From NCBI RefSeq assembly GCF_027497495.1, contig NZ_CP114205.1, positions 2,046,001 to 2,110,000 on the forward strand: a stretch of 64,000 nt of DNA, read 5' to 3'. The notes under the pieces are model-generated. The model ran no database searches, was not told the DNA's origin, and was given only the letters and a program-made list of their open reading frames with translations. Of this stretch, positions 8,110-16,638 are shown piece by piece (position 1 is the stretch's first letter; each line of letters opens with the position of its first letter). The translations under genes and the position numbers were made by a program. Source of the stretch: Streptomyces tubercidicus (GTDB lineage Bacteria; Actinomycetota; Actinomycetes; Streptomycetales; Streptomycetaceae).

Positions 8110-8780
8110 TCGAGGTACTGGTCGTGGACGACGATGTGCACGTCGCGAAGATCAATGCGGCATACGTCGCCAAAGTCGAGGGTTTTCGTGTCAGTTGCCT
8201 CGCGCACACCGCCGCAGAGGCCCTCACCGCCCTTGAGACACACCCCGTCGATCTGATCCTCCTGGACCACTACCTACCCGACAAGACTGGGCTTCAGTTG
8301 GTCGGCGACCTTCGACGTCGCGGCCTGCTCACCGACGTGATCATGGTGACTGCAGCTCGCGACATCGCCACCGTGCAGGCGGCAATGCGCCACGGCGCGC
8401 TTCAGTACCTGGTCAAGCCGTTCACCTTCGCCGGCCTTCGCTCCAAGTTGGAGGGTTACGCGGCGCTGCATCGCACGTTTGCGGGCGGCGGCCAGGCGGA
8501 GCAGTCCGAGGTGGACCGGATCTTCGGGGCGTTGGGAGCCGCCAACGCCGGCTCCGCCGAGTTGCCGAAGGGGCACTCCACCGCCACCGCCGACCGCGTG
8601 CGCTCGGTGCTGCGCTCCGCGGATGCCCCGCTTTCCGCGCAGGACGTCGCCCTGCATGCTGGACTGAGTCGGCAGACCGCCCAGCGCTACCTCAAGCTCT
8701 TGGAACGCGCCGGGCGGGTGCGCCTCACGCTCAGGTACGGAGAGACCGGCCGCCCCGAGCACCGCTACGAGTGGGTGTAG
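8106..8780 (+). CDS. CitB/DcuR-type response regulator
   Basis: A 224-residue regulator. The receiver domain (about 1-125) has acidic pocket VVDDD, phosphoacceptor Asp 54 in LILLDHYLPD and the conserved Lys in YLVKPF. The C-terminal part has a winged HTH (about 160-215) with LSAQDVALHAGLSRQTAQRYL, as in the CitB/DcuR group rather than LuxR or OmpR types. Its ATG lies inside the kinase stop codon (ATGA), so the two are translationally coupled. It probably activates uptake genes for the sensed carboxylate; the convergent symporter operon just downstream is the best local candidate. Confident on family, inferential on target. Confidence 0.9.
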   Translation: MIEVLVVDDDVHVAKINAAYVAKVEGFRVSCLAHTAAEALTALETHPVDLILLDHYLPDKTGLQLVGDLRRRGLLTDVIMVTAARDIATVQAAMRHGALQYLVKPFTFAGLRSKLEGYAALHRTFAGGGQAEQSEVDRIFGALGAANAGSAELPKGHSTATADRVRSVLRSADAPLSAQDVALHAGLSRQTAQRYLKLLERAGRVRLTLRYGETGRPEHRYEWV

Positions 8781-8905
8781 GCCTGCAGGACGCTCACCCG
8801 GAGGGCGGGCGACGCACGGGGGGGGCGGTGGCATCCACAGTCGGCCTCGCCCCGTCTGCTCCTCCGTTCTCAGAGCCGGTCCGCCCCTGCTCCACCCGGG
8901 CTCGC

Positions 8906-10510
8906 CTAAGCCGCCCCCGCACCCGTGAGCGCCCGTACCTCAGTCTCCGCGTGCCGTGCCTCATCGGCGGCTTCCGGGGAAAGCACCGTTCCCAGCCAGC
9001 CCATCAGGAAGCCCAGTGGGATCGATACAACACCGGGGTTGTCGAGCGGGAAGACGGCGAAGTCCAGCCCGGGGAAGAGTGCTTCCGGGCTCCCGGAGAC
9101 CACTGGTGAGAGGACGACCAGGGTGATCGCAGGCATCAGCCCGCCGTATACGGACCACACCGCGCCGCGGGTCGTGAAGCGTCGCCAGAAGAGGGTGAAC
9201 AGCAGGACCGGCAGGTTGGCCGACGCGGCGACGGCGAACGCCAACCCGACCAAGAAGGCCACGTTCAAGTCCTGGGCAAGCAGGGCGAGGCCGATGGCAA
9301 CCGCGCCGACGGCCACCGCTGCGATGCGCGCCACGGCCACCTCAGCTCGCTGGGCGTCCTGTGCCGTGTCACGCGGACGTCGTAGCGAGGCATACAGGTC
9401 GTGTGCAACGGAGGCGGACGACGCGAGCGTGATGCCGGCTACCACGGCCAGGATGGTGGCAAAAGCAACCGCGGCCACCACGGCGAAGAGCACCGTTCCG
9501 CCGGTCGAACCGGCGCCGCCTCCCAGGTCGAGGGCGAGCAGCGGGACAGCGGTGTTGCCTGCCGTATTGGACGCCCGGACGGCATCGCTGCCGAGTACTG
9601 CGGCGGCACCGAACCCGAGCACGATGGTCATCAGGTAGAAGCCACCGATCAGACCGATGGACCATACGACGGAGCGACGGGCGGAGCGCGCCGTGGGCAC
9701 GGTGTAGAAGCGGGAGAGGATGTGCGGCAGCCCGGCCGTGCCCAGGACGAGCGCGATGCCGAGGCTGATGAAGTCGAGTCGCGAGGTCCAGTCGCCACCG
9801 TATTTGAGACCGGGCGCGAGGAAGTTGCGGCCGTGGCCGCTGCGTTCGGCGGCGGTGTTCAGCAGTTCGTTGATGTCGCCGTGGAAGCGGACCAGTACCA
9901 GGACGGTCAGGGCAACGGCGCCTCCCATGAGGAGTACGGCTTTGACGACCTGGATCCAGGTCGTGGCCCGCATGCCGCCGAAGGCGACGTAGACCACCAT
10001 CAGGGCGCCGACCCCGATCACCATCCAGGTACGGGCCTGCTGGCCCGCGCCCCCCACGAGCAGGGCCACCAGGCTGCCCGCACCGACCATTTGCGCCACC
10101 AGGTAGAGCACGGACACAGTGACGGAGGCCGCGCCGGCCGCGAGACGGACGGGGCGTTCCCGCATACGGGCGGCGACGACATCGGCGAGGGTGAAGCTGC
10201 CGCAGTTGCGGACCAGTTCGGCGACGAGAAACAGGACGATGAGCCAGGCGACGAGGAATCCGACCGAGTACAGCAGGCCGTCGTATCCGAAGAGGGCGAT
10301 CAGCCCGGAGATGCCGAGGAAAGAGGCGGCGGACATGTAGTCCCCCGCGATGGCGAATCCATTCTCCATGGGCGAGAAGAGTCTTCCGCCCGCGTAGAAC
10401 TCCTCGGTGGAACCGCGCCTGCGGCGGCTCACCCAGGTGGTGATCGCCAGGGTGACGGCGATGAAGACGCTGAACAGAAGCAGCGCGAGGGTCTGGTGGT
10501 CACCGGTCAC
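8906..10510 (-). CDS. Sodium:solute symporter (ActP/MctC-like monocarboxylate transporter)
   Basis: A 534-residue SSS-family permease with about 13 membrane segments and the family signatures DYMSAASFLGISG and GTAGLPHILSRFYTV near the middle. The pairing with an upstream DUF485 protein is typical of acetate/pyruvate/propionate symporters (ActP, MctC). The start is the GTG at 10510, which overlaps the stop of the DUF485 gene by 4 bp (GTGA); longer upstream frames are shadows of that gene. Located in the cytoplasmic membrane, it imports small carboxylates with Na+ or H+. It is convergent with the CitAB-like regulators. Substrate is inferred from family and context. Confidence 0.9.
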   Translation of the reverse strand: MTGDHQTLALLLFSVFIAVTLAITTWVSRRRRGSTEEFYAGGRLFSPMENGFAIAGDYMSAASFLGISGLIALFGYDGLLYSVGFLVAWLIVLFLVAELVRNCGSFTLADVVAARMRERPVRLAAGAASVTVSVLYLVAQMVGAGSLVALLVGGAGQQARTWMVIGVGALMVVYVAFGGMRATTWIQVVKAVLLMGGAVALTVLVLVRFHGDINELLNTAAERSGHGRNFLAPGLKYGGDWTSRLDFISLGIALVLGTAGLPHILSRFYTVPTARSARRSVVWSIGLIGGFYLMTIVLGFGAAAVLGSDAVRASNTAGNTAVPLLALDLGGGAGSTGGTVLFAVVAAVAFATILAVVAGITLASSASVAHDLYASLRRPRDTAQDAQRAEVAVARIAAVAVGAVAIGLALLAQDLNVAFLVGLAFAVAASANLPVLLFTLFWRRFTTRGAVWSVYGGLMPAITLVVLSPVVSGSPEALFPGLDFAVFPLDNPGVVSIPLGFLMGWLGTVLSPEAADEARHAETEVRALTGAGAA

Positions 10511-11004
10511 CGGGTGTTCCCTCCGGTCAGCTCCTGGGTTTCCCATCGAATGTCGAGCGCCGCACTGTCCCTGCGCAGCCGGGCATGGCGCGCGTACGCC
10601 CAGGTGAGCAGGAACGTGGTGGCGAACTGGCCGAGTCCGGCGAGCATGGCGACGTTCAGGGCACCTGCGACACGGTGGGCCATGAGGCCGGGCGCGGCGG
10701 TCGCCGCGATCACGTAGGCGAGGTACCAACCCAGAAAAACCGCCGTGCCGGGCAGAACGAACCGCCGGTAGCGGCGACGCACCTCCTGGAAAGCCGCGCT
10801 TCGCTGCACCGCCAGATAGACCTCGTCATACGGCGCGTACTGCGGTTCCGGTACCGGCGGCGGTGGCTGCGTGCCACCCCAGCCGCCAGTTGTCTCCGCC
10901 GCAGCGCCCAGTTCGCCCCACCCGGAGGCGAGAGCGTCGTACCAGGGGTCGTCGAGCCGTAGGGCCCCTGGTTCGCCGACCGACCGGCCGTCCTGCTTGT
11001 CCAC
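10507..11004 (-). CDS. DUF485 membrane protein, symporter partner
   Basis: 165 residues. An N-terminal soluble, Pro/Gly-rich region of about 75 residues precedes the DUF485 core with two transmembrane helices (about 100-122 and 130-152) separated by a short loop. The motif FVLPGTAVFLGWYLAYV is typical. DUF485 genes sit directly before ActP-like symporters and are thought to assist them. The GTG start at 11004 has a well-placed AAGGAG. It is first gene of the two-gene operon, with translational coupling to the symporter through a 4-bp overlap. Confidence 0.87.
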   Translation of the reverse strand: MDKQDGRSVGEPGALRLDDPWYDALASGWGELGAAAETTGGWGGTQPPPPVPEPQYAPYDEVYLAVQRSAAFQEVRRRYRRFVLPGTAVFLGWYLAYVIAATAAPGLMAHRVAGALNVAMLAGLGQFATTFLLTWAYARHARLRRDSAALDIRWETQELTGGNTR

Positions 11005-11111
11005 CGAACTCTCCTTGATGCACGGGGCTGTTGTCCGTGCGGCCCAAGGGTGGACAGAAAGGGAGATCCTGGATGCTTCATTGCGAATCCTTCACCCCAT
11101 CAGGTGATGGG

Positions 11112-11641
11112 TCAGCTGGGTGGCTGTGCGAGGCCGTGCCGGTACGCGTAGTGGATGACCTGGACCCCGGTCCCGTAGCTCCGCTTTGGTGACGAGATTG
11201 TTGATGTGGGTCTTCAGGGGCGCCCCCAAGCGAGTGCGTGGAGAGATGCAGCGTGCGCGCGGTTTCGGGGGTGGACTGTCCCGGCGGCGATCAGCCGCAG
11301 CACCTCCACCTCACGTGTGGTCAGCCCGCCTGGGGACTCGTCCGACGGCTGCGGCCGGGGGCACGGGCTCCGTGAAACGCACCAGGAGCCTGCGCTGGAT
11401 CTTGGGCGGCAGCCCGGCCTCGCCCAGGAGCACACCGTCGATGGCACGGACGATCTGTCACCGTCGGCGTCCTATGTCAGGTAGCCGGGTGCACCGGCCA
11501 GGAGAGCGGGAGAGGGCGAGTTGTCATCTGCATAGGTCGTGAGCACCACGACCTGGGTACCGGGATGCTCGGGACGGATGCGGCGGGTGACCTCGACGCC
11601 GTCAGCGTCTGGTCATCGGCTACCACGACCCGTGTCACCAT
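11112..11641 (-). pseudogene. Decayed NarL/LuxR-type response regulator
   Basis: Reading the minus strand from ATG 11641 gives MVTRVVVADDQTL, the start of a NarL receiver domain. The sequence then jumps to DGVEVTRRIRPEHPGTQVVVLTTY, deleting the segment between; the phosphoacceptor Asp region that follows is also incomplete. An in-frame stop after AGAPGYLT and further frame changes lead to LTTREVEVLRLIAAGT (the LuxR HTH), then LKTHINNLVTKAELRDR and, in yet another frame, HYAYRHGLAQPPS ending at 11112. At least three frame disruptions plus an internal deletion make this non-functional. It lies 8 bp downstream of the decayed kinase. Confidence 0.85.
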
Positions 11642-11649
11642 GCGCCCCG

Positions 11650-12612
11650 TCATGCAGGCACCCGCAGCCTCACCACGAAATCCTCCATCGGGGCCGAACT
11701 CAACGTTCCGCTGAGGAGTTCCGCGCGCTCCCGCATCCCGGACAGCCGTATTGGGAGCCGCTCTTTCAAGCTCGCCGGACTTGCCACGGCCACCGGACTC
11801 AAGCCCCACGCCGTCCGTCCCGTATTCCAGCCGCACGCTCACCCGGGCTCCCGGAGCGTGCTCGCGCACATTCGTCAGCGCCTCCTGGGCGGCCTGCCGA
11901 CCGCGAGGCTCGCTTCGGCCAAACGCGCGGTGCGGGCCTCACCTGTCACCGGCAGCTGAACGCTCTCAGCGGCGATCAGGGGCGCAGAAAGCCCTCGACC
12001 GGATCCCGGGCGCCCACGCAGCGCGGAAAGCGCCTCACGGGCACCTCCCAGCCCTTCTCGGGCCAACCCTCGGCACACCGGCACCCGCTCCAGGAGTTGG
12101 CACGGTCGGCCTGGAGGTCGGCACTGCGCAGGATCAGGAGGCGCGCTGCCTCCAGGTGCACCAGTCGGGCGCTGAGGCTGCGGGCGAGCACGTCGAGGAA
12201 CTCACGTGCATTCCGCCCGCGTTCGGTGGGCGCCGCCGATTCGGCCTCCGCCTTGCGGGCCGCCCGTTGCTGGGACAGCAGCCGCTGGGCGTTGCCGCGC
12301 GCCTCGGCGTCCAGCCGTATGGCGCATCCCGCCAGTGCCAGGCCCACGGCGGTGGCGGTCGTCGCTGCCCTGGTAGACGCCCCTGCCGTTCCGAGGCCCA
12401 TGACGCGATACGCAGCACCAGACCACAGAGCCACACGACGGCCGCCGCCCAGCCGCCCTCGTCCCACACCGCACCGTCCACATCGGTTCAGGTGCCCGTC
12501 GTCCAGGCCCAGCCCACGCAGCGGGCCGGCCCGCTGCTGCGCCGTGAACTGTCGGCCGAACACCAGCGCAACAGCCTGCGGTGATCACAACGATGCTGAG
12601 CAACGGAGTTGA
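11650..12612 (-). pseudogene. Decayed DesK/NarX-type sensor histidine kinase
   Basis: Fragments in different minus-strand frames line up in order as a DesK-type kinase: an H-box-like REFLDVLARSLSA near 12190, in which Leu replaces the phosphoacceptor His; then LAREGLGGAREALSALRG and VTGEARTARLAEA; then TNVREHAPGARVSVRLEYG; finally GMRERAELLSGTLSS and a VVRLRVPA terminus with stop at 11650. Three or more frameshifts separate them and the ATP-binding glycine motif is missing. The membrane part (about 12300-12612) is poorly defined, so the upstream limit is approximate. With the adjacent regulator remnant this is a dead two-component system. Confidence 0.85.
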
Positions 12613-12724
12613 CCAAGCCACTCATGACCTGCCCTCCGGGGAACGCGGAGCTTCGACCGCCCCGACGCCACGGACCAGTGCTACCGCCCAGACCGGAGTC
12701 AAGGCACCCCAGGTCGAAACGGCA

Positions 12725-12761
12725 ACGGGCGCCCGCCCACCCAGGGTGGACAGGCGCCCGT
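12725..12761. terminator. Terminator hairpin after parE
   Basis: ACGGGCGCC (12725-12733) pairs with GGCGCCCGT (12753-12761), with an inner CCACC/GGTGG stem. It lies 17 bp beyond the parE stop on the minus strand. Confidence 0.65.
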
Positions 12762-12777
12762 CGGAACCTCCGGCCCC

Positions 12778-14898
12778 TCAGGTGTCGATGCGCGAACGGT
12801 CCAGAGTGGACGCGGAGTTGGTGATGAACTCCTTGCGGGGGGCGACTTCGTTGCCCATGAGGAGGTCGAAGGCCTTCTCCGCCGCTTCGAGGTCGCTGAT
12901 GTTGATGCGACGCAGGGTGCGGTGGCGCGGGTCCATGGTCGTCTCGGCGAGCTGGTCGGCGTCCATCTCACCCAGACCCTTGTAGCGCTGGATGCTGTCC
13001 TTGTACCGGACCTTCTTGCGCTGGAGTTCGAGCAGGGTCTGGCGCAGTTCGTTGTCCGAGTACGTGTAGATGTACTTATCCTGGCCCTTCTTGGGGTTGA
13101 TCAGTTCGACGCGGTGCAGCGGCGGGACGGCGGAGAACACGCGGCCCTGTTCGACCATCGGGCGCATGTAGCGCTGGAACAGGGTCAGCAGCAAACAGCG
13201 GATGTGGGCGCCGTCGACGTCCGCGTCGGCCAGGAAGATGACCTTGCCGTAGCGGGCGGTGTCGATGTCGAACGTACGGCCCGAGCCGGCCCCTATGACC
13301 TGGATGATGGCGCCGCACTCGGCGTTCTTGAGCATGTCCGAAACCGATGACTTCTGGACATTCAGAATCTTGCCCCGGATCGGCAGCAGGGCCTGGAATT
13401 CCGAGTTCCGCGCCAGCTTGGCGGTGCCCAGCGCCGAGTCCCCCTCGACGATGAACAGCTCACTGCGGTCGACGTCATCGCTGCGGCAGTCCGCGAGCTT
13501 GGCCGGCAGCGAGGAGGATTCCAGCGCCGTCTTCCGCCGCTGGGCCTCCTTGTGCTGACGGGCGGCGATGCGCGTCCGGGCCGCCGCGACGATCTTCTCC
13601 AGGACGGCGCGCGCCTGCTGCTTGTCGTCCCGCTTCGTGGAGGTCAGGAACGCCTTGAGTTCCCGGCTCACCACCTGGGCGACGATCCGCGAGGCGGCGG
13701 AGGTGCCGAGCACCTCCTTGGTCTGCCCCTCGAACTGCGGCTCCGCGAGCCGCACGGTCACTACGGCGGTGAGGCCCTCCGTGGCGTCGTCCCTGACGAC
13801 GTCGTCCTCGGCGACCCTGAGCAGCTTGCTCGACCGCAACACCTCGTTGACGGTCTTGGTGACCGACCGCTCGAACCCGGAGACGTGGGTGCCGCCCTTG
13901 GGCGTCGCGATGATGTTGACGAAGGACTTGACCGTCGCGTCGTAGCCGGTGCCCCAGCGCAGCGCGACATCGACGCCCAGTTCCCGGGTGACCTCGGTCG
14001 GTGTCATGTGACCGCGGTCGTCGAGAACCGGCACGGTCTCCTTGAAGGTGCCCTGGCCGGCCAGCCGGAGCACGTCGCAGACGGCCTTGTCCTGCGCGAG
14101 GTACTCGCAGAATTCGCTGATGCCGCCGTCGTAGCGGAACGTCTCTTCCGTCTTTCCGGCGCCGTCGATACCGCGCTCGTCACGGACCACGAGGGTCAGG
14201 CCCGGCACGAGGAAGGCGGTCTGGCGGGCGCGGGCGTGCAGGTTCTCCAGGGAGAGCTTGGCGTCCTTGAGGAAGATCTGCCGGTCGGCCCAGTAGCGGA
14301 CCCGGGTGCCGGTCTTCGTCTTGGCGATCCGCTTGCCCTTGAGCAGGCCGTTGCCCGGGTCGAAGGGGGCGTCCGGACCGGATTCGGTGAAGATACCGGG
14401 GACGCCGCGGCGGAAGCTGATCGAGTGCGTCTTGCTGCTGCGGTCCACCTCGACGTCCAGACGGGCGGACAGCGCGTTGACGACAGAGGCGCCGACGCCG
14501 TGCAGACCGCCGGAGGCCGCGTACGAGCCGCCGCCGAACTTTCCGCCGGCGTGCAGCTTGGTCATCACGACCTCGACGCCGCTGAGGCCGGTCTTGGGCT
14601 CGACATCGACGGGGATGCCTCGGCCGTTGTCGATGACCTCCACCGACCCGTCGTCGTGGAGGATCACCTCGATGTGATCGCAGTAGCCGCCCAGTGCTTC
14701 GTCGACGGAGTTGTCGATGATCTCCCAGAGGCAGTGCATCAACCCCCGGCTGTCCGTCGAGCCGATATACATGCCGGGGCGCTTGCGGACGGCTTCGAGC
14801 CCCTCAAGGACGAGCAGATGCCGCGCGGTGTAGTTGGAACCGTCCCGGTCTGCCCCGGTCAGCACTGCGGTGGACGGCACGGACATCTCGGCGGTCAC
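12778..14898 (-). CDS. parE: DNA topoisomerase IV subunit B
   Basis: 706 residues with the full type IIA B-subunit layout: GHKL ATPase domain (IIDNSVDEALGG, DNGRGIPVD, GLHGVGASVVNALS) over residues about 1-220, transducer to about 400, and TOPRIM domain with EGDSALG and DADVDGAHI, ending in the QRYKGLGEM motif and a short tail. The enzyme hydrolyses ATP to drive strand passage by ParC. The GTG start at 14898 is chosen because GAGGAG lies 8 nt upstream; translation upstream of it is not domain-like. The length fits Streptomyces ParE (sometimes annotated as a second GyrB). parC is at the left edge on the other strand. Confidence 0.95.
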   Translation of the reverse strand: MTAEMSVPSTAVLTGADRDGSNYTARHLLVLEGLEAVRKRPGMYIGSTDSRGLMHCLWEIIDNSVDEALGGYCDHIEVILHDDGSVEVIDNGRGIPVDVEPKTGLSGVEVVMTKLHAGGKFGGGSYAASGGLHGVGASVVNALSARLDVEVDRSSKTHSISFRRGVPGIFTESGPDAPFDPGNGLLKGKRIAKTKTGTRVRYWADRQIFLKDAKLSLENLHARARQTAFLVPGLTLVVRDERGIDGAGKTEETFRYDGGISEFCEYLAQDKAVCDVLRLAGQGTFKETVPVLDDRGHMTPTEVTRELGVDVALRWGTGYDATVKSFVNIIATPKGGTHVSGFERSVTKTVNEVLRSSKLLRVAEDDVVRDDATEGLTAVVTVRLAEPQFEGQTKEVLGTSAASRIVAQVVSRELKAFLTSTKRDDKQQARAVLEKIVAAARTRIAARQHKEAQRRKTALESSSLPAKLADCRSDDVDRSELFIVEGDSALGTAKLARNSEFQALLPIRGKILNVQKSSVSDMLKNAECGAIIQVIGAGSGRTFDIDTARYGKVIFLADADVDGAHIRCLLLTLFQRYMRPMVEQGRVFSAVPPLHRVELINPKKGQDKYIYTYSDNELRQTLLELQRKKVRYKDSIQRYKGLGEMDADQLAETTMDPRHRTLRRINISDLEAAEKAFDLLMGNEVAPRKEFITNSASTLDRSRIDT

Positions 14899-15341
14899 GC
14901 GGTTCGCTCCTCGCTGAATTTCTGGCAGTCCGCATTCCGCGGACTCGGTTGTGGCGGTGTCGCCGATCAGAGCGTACCGAGGCCTGGTAGAGCCGATGTG
15001 ACGCCACCCGTACGCATGCCCATGGTAGTAGAATTTCGCTCGTACGTTCGATCCCTCGTTGGGGTGACGTCCGAGTGACGTGCACATCACGTTCCCTTCG
15101 AGGCATGAACCATTTAGGCTCCGGGCACGTCCTCATCAACAACCGGCAAGCCAGCCGGGGGGACAGACCAACAACCAACGTGAATCAGACCACCACGCAA
15201 TACGGCTCATTCGCCGCCACCCGGCAGCACCCGGCCCCCTTCGAAGAAATTTTTCGAGGAAAAGGCACGAGCGGGAACGTTTTCGGCCTGGTTGGATGTT
15301 GACCCTGGTACGACAGCTCGTCGAGCTAGAGAAGAGGCGAC
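14899..15341. other. Divergent promoter region of parE and a small zinc-ribbon gene
   Basis: This 443-bp intergenic stretch contains no protein-like frame. It has repeated ACGT-core words between about 15062 and 15092 (GACGT, GACGT, ACGT) but no palindrome I can assign. It presumably holds the promoters for parE (minus) and the 76-residue gene (plus). Confidence 0.45.
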
Positions 15342-15572
15342 GTGACTACTGTTCTGACACCCGCGAGCCCGCTGACGGCCGCTGACCGCTGCGACCGCTG
15401 CGGCGCCCAGGCATACCTGCGCGTCGTCCTGATGTCCGGCGGAGAACTGCTCTTCTGCGCCCACCACGGTCGCAAGTTCGAGCCAGAACTCAAGAAGATC
15501 GCCGCGGAAATACAGGACGAGACGGAGCGGCTGACCGCTTCTCCGGCGTCCGCGTCCGATGAGGAACGCTGA
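15342..15572 (+). CDS. Small DUF7455-type putative zinc-ribbon protein
   Basis: A 76-residue protein with CDRCGAQA near residue 17 and FCAHHGRKF near 43, giving two Cys plus Cys-His-His that could bind one zinc. The C-terminal third is an acidic, probably helical tail (KKIAAEIQDETERL). The family is conserved in actinobacteria next to the topoisomerase IV and hrdB genes; its function is unknown. The GTG start follows an AGAGGCG. A small nucleic-acid-binding or anti-sigma-like role is conceivable but not shown. Confidence 0.83.
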   Translation: MTTVLTPASPLTAADRCDRCGAQAYLRVVLMSGGELLFCAHHGRKFEPELKKIAAEIQDETERLTASPASASDEER

Positions 15573-15615
15573 CACTTCGCATCCACGACGAGCGAGCAGC
15601 GGCCCAGGCCGTACC

Positions 15616-15654
15616 GCGGGCGGTCTCCCCGACACCACCGGGGAGACCGCCCGC
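15616..15654. terminator. Bidirectional terminator hairpin
   Basis: A perfect 15-bp stem (15616-15630 with 15640-15654, GCGGGCGGTCTCCCC arm) closes a 9-nt loop between two convergent genes. Confidence 0.85.
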
Positions 15655-15694
15655 ACTCGTGCGCTCATACATGGCTGACAGCTCCCCGCGCCGC

Positions 15695-16504
15695 TCAGTC
15701 GGCCCCGTGTGCGGCCACGGCCGGGAGAAGCGCTGAGGCGCGCGTATAGACCCCTGGACTGCCTGCCTGGCCGCAGCCCGTCCCCCACGACACCAGGCCC
15801 ACCAGCCGGCCGCCCACGACCAGCGGCCCGCCGCTGTCCCCCTGGCACGCGTCCCGGCCACCGGTCGGCTCCCCCGCGCACAGCATCGACCGCGCCCTGT
15901 ATTTGCCGTCGGCACTGCCGGGATAGGCCCGCGCACAGACCGCGTCGGGCAGCACATTGACGTGTGCCGCCCGTAGGTGTGACGCATAGCTGCCGCCGCC
16001 CGTGGTGTCGCCCCAGCCGTAGACCGTGGCCGCGTTGCCCGGCCGGTAGGCGCTGTCGCTTCGTCCCGCTATCGGGATGGGCCGGTTCGGAAGCGGCTTG
16101 TCGAGCGTGAGGACGGCCATGTCGCCGTCGTTGGTCCAACTGTTGTAGCGCGGGTTGACCCAGATCTTCGCGGGCTTGAGCTCCTGCCCGCCGCCGGCGG
16201 CGAGGTTGTCGCGTCCGACGACGATCTTCAGGTCCCGTACCTGCCGCCAGGGGACGCCCAGCACCTCCTTGCTCAGGCAGTGCGCCGCCGTCACCACCGT
16301 CGAGTGCCCGACGAGCACGCCGCCGCAGAACTGTCCCGAGCGCTGGGCCCCGAAGCGCTCATGGGAGGCCAGCGCCACCGCCCAGGGGCTGTGTGACAGC
16401 GGTGCGGGCTTTCCGCCGATCACCGACTCGTCCGCGGCCGCCGGCGTCGGCAGGGCGAGGGCCAGCGCGAGGGCTCCGAGGGCGGCGTGGACGCTCGGAC
16501 ACAT
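15695..16504 (-). CDS. Secreted trypsin-like serine protease (S1 family)
   Basis: 269 residues. A short hydrophobic signal sequence with Ala-rich h-region ends near residue 24. A brief pro-segment leads to the new N terminus IGGK (about 29), close to trypsin IVGG. The triad is visible: His in VTAAHC, Asp in NDGDMAVL and Ser in CQGDSGGPL. Asp is present six residues before Ser (GGRDACQGDSGG), which predicts cleavage after Arg/Lys. Paired cysteines fit the usual disulfides. ATG 16504 has CAGGAG 8 nt upstream. It is a monocistronic extracellular protease, convergent with the zinc-ribbon gene and 135 bp from the hrdB stop. Confidence 0.92.
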   Translation of the reverse strand: MCPSVHAALGALALALALPTPAAADESVIGGKPAPLSHSPWAVALASHERFGAQRSGQFCGGVLVGHSTVVTAAHCLSKEVLGVPWRQVRDLKIVVGRDNLAAGGGQELKPAKIWVNPRYNSWTNDGDMAVLTLDKPLPNRPIPIAGRSDSAYRPGNAATVYGWGDTTGGGSYASHLRAAHVNVLPDAVCARAYPGSADGKYRARSMLCAGEPTGGRDACQGDSGGPLVVGGRLVGLVSWGTGCGQAGSPGVYTRASALLPAVAAHGAD

Positions 16505-16578
16505 TCGGGCTCCTGTCTCTGGGGCATTACACGCATACCCAGAGTGACCCCATTGGCTGCCCGGCGCACCCGGACGGC

Positions 16579-16617
16579 CGCGAGCCCGGCCCTCCGCCAG
16601 GAGAGACCGGGCTCGCG
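16579..16617. terminator. Terminator hairpin after hrdB
   Basis: CGCGAGCCCGG (16579-16589) pairs perfectly with CCGGGCTCGCG (16607-16617) over a 17-nt loop, 22 bp downstream of the hrdB stop. Confidence 0.75.
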
Positions 16618-16638
16618 ATGCCGTCCGGACAGGTGGGA

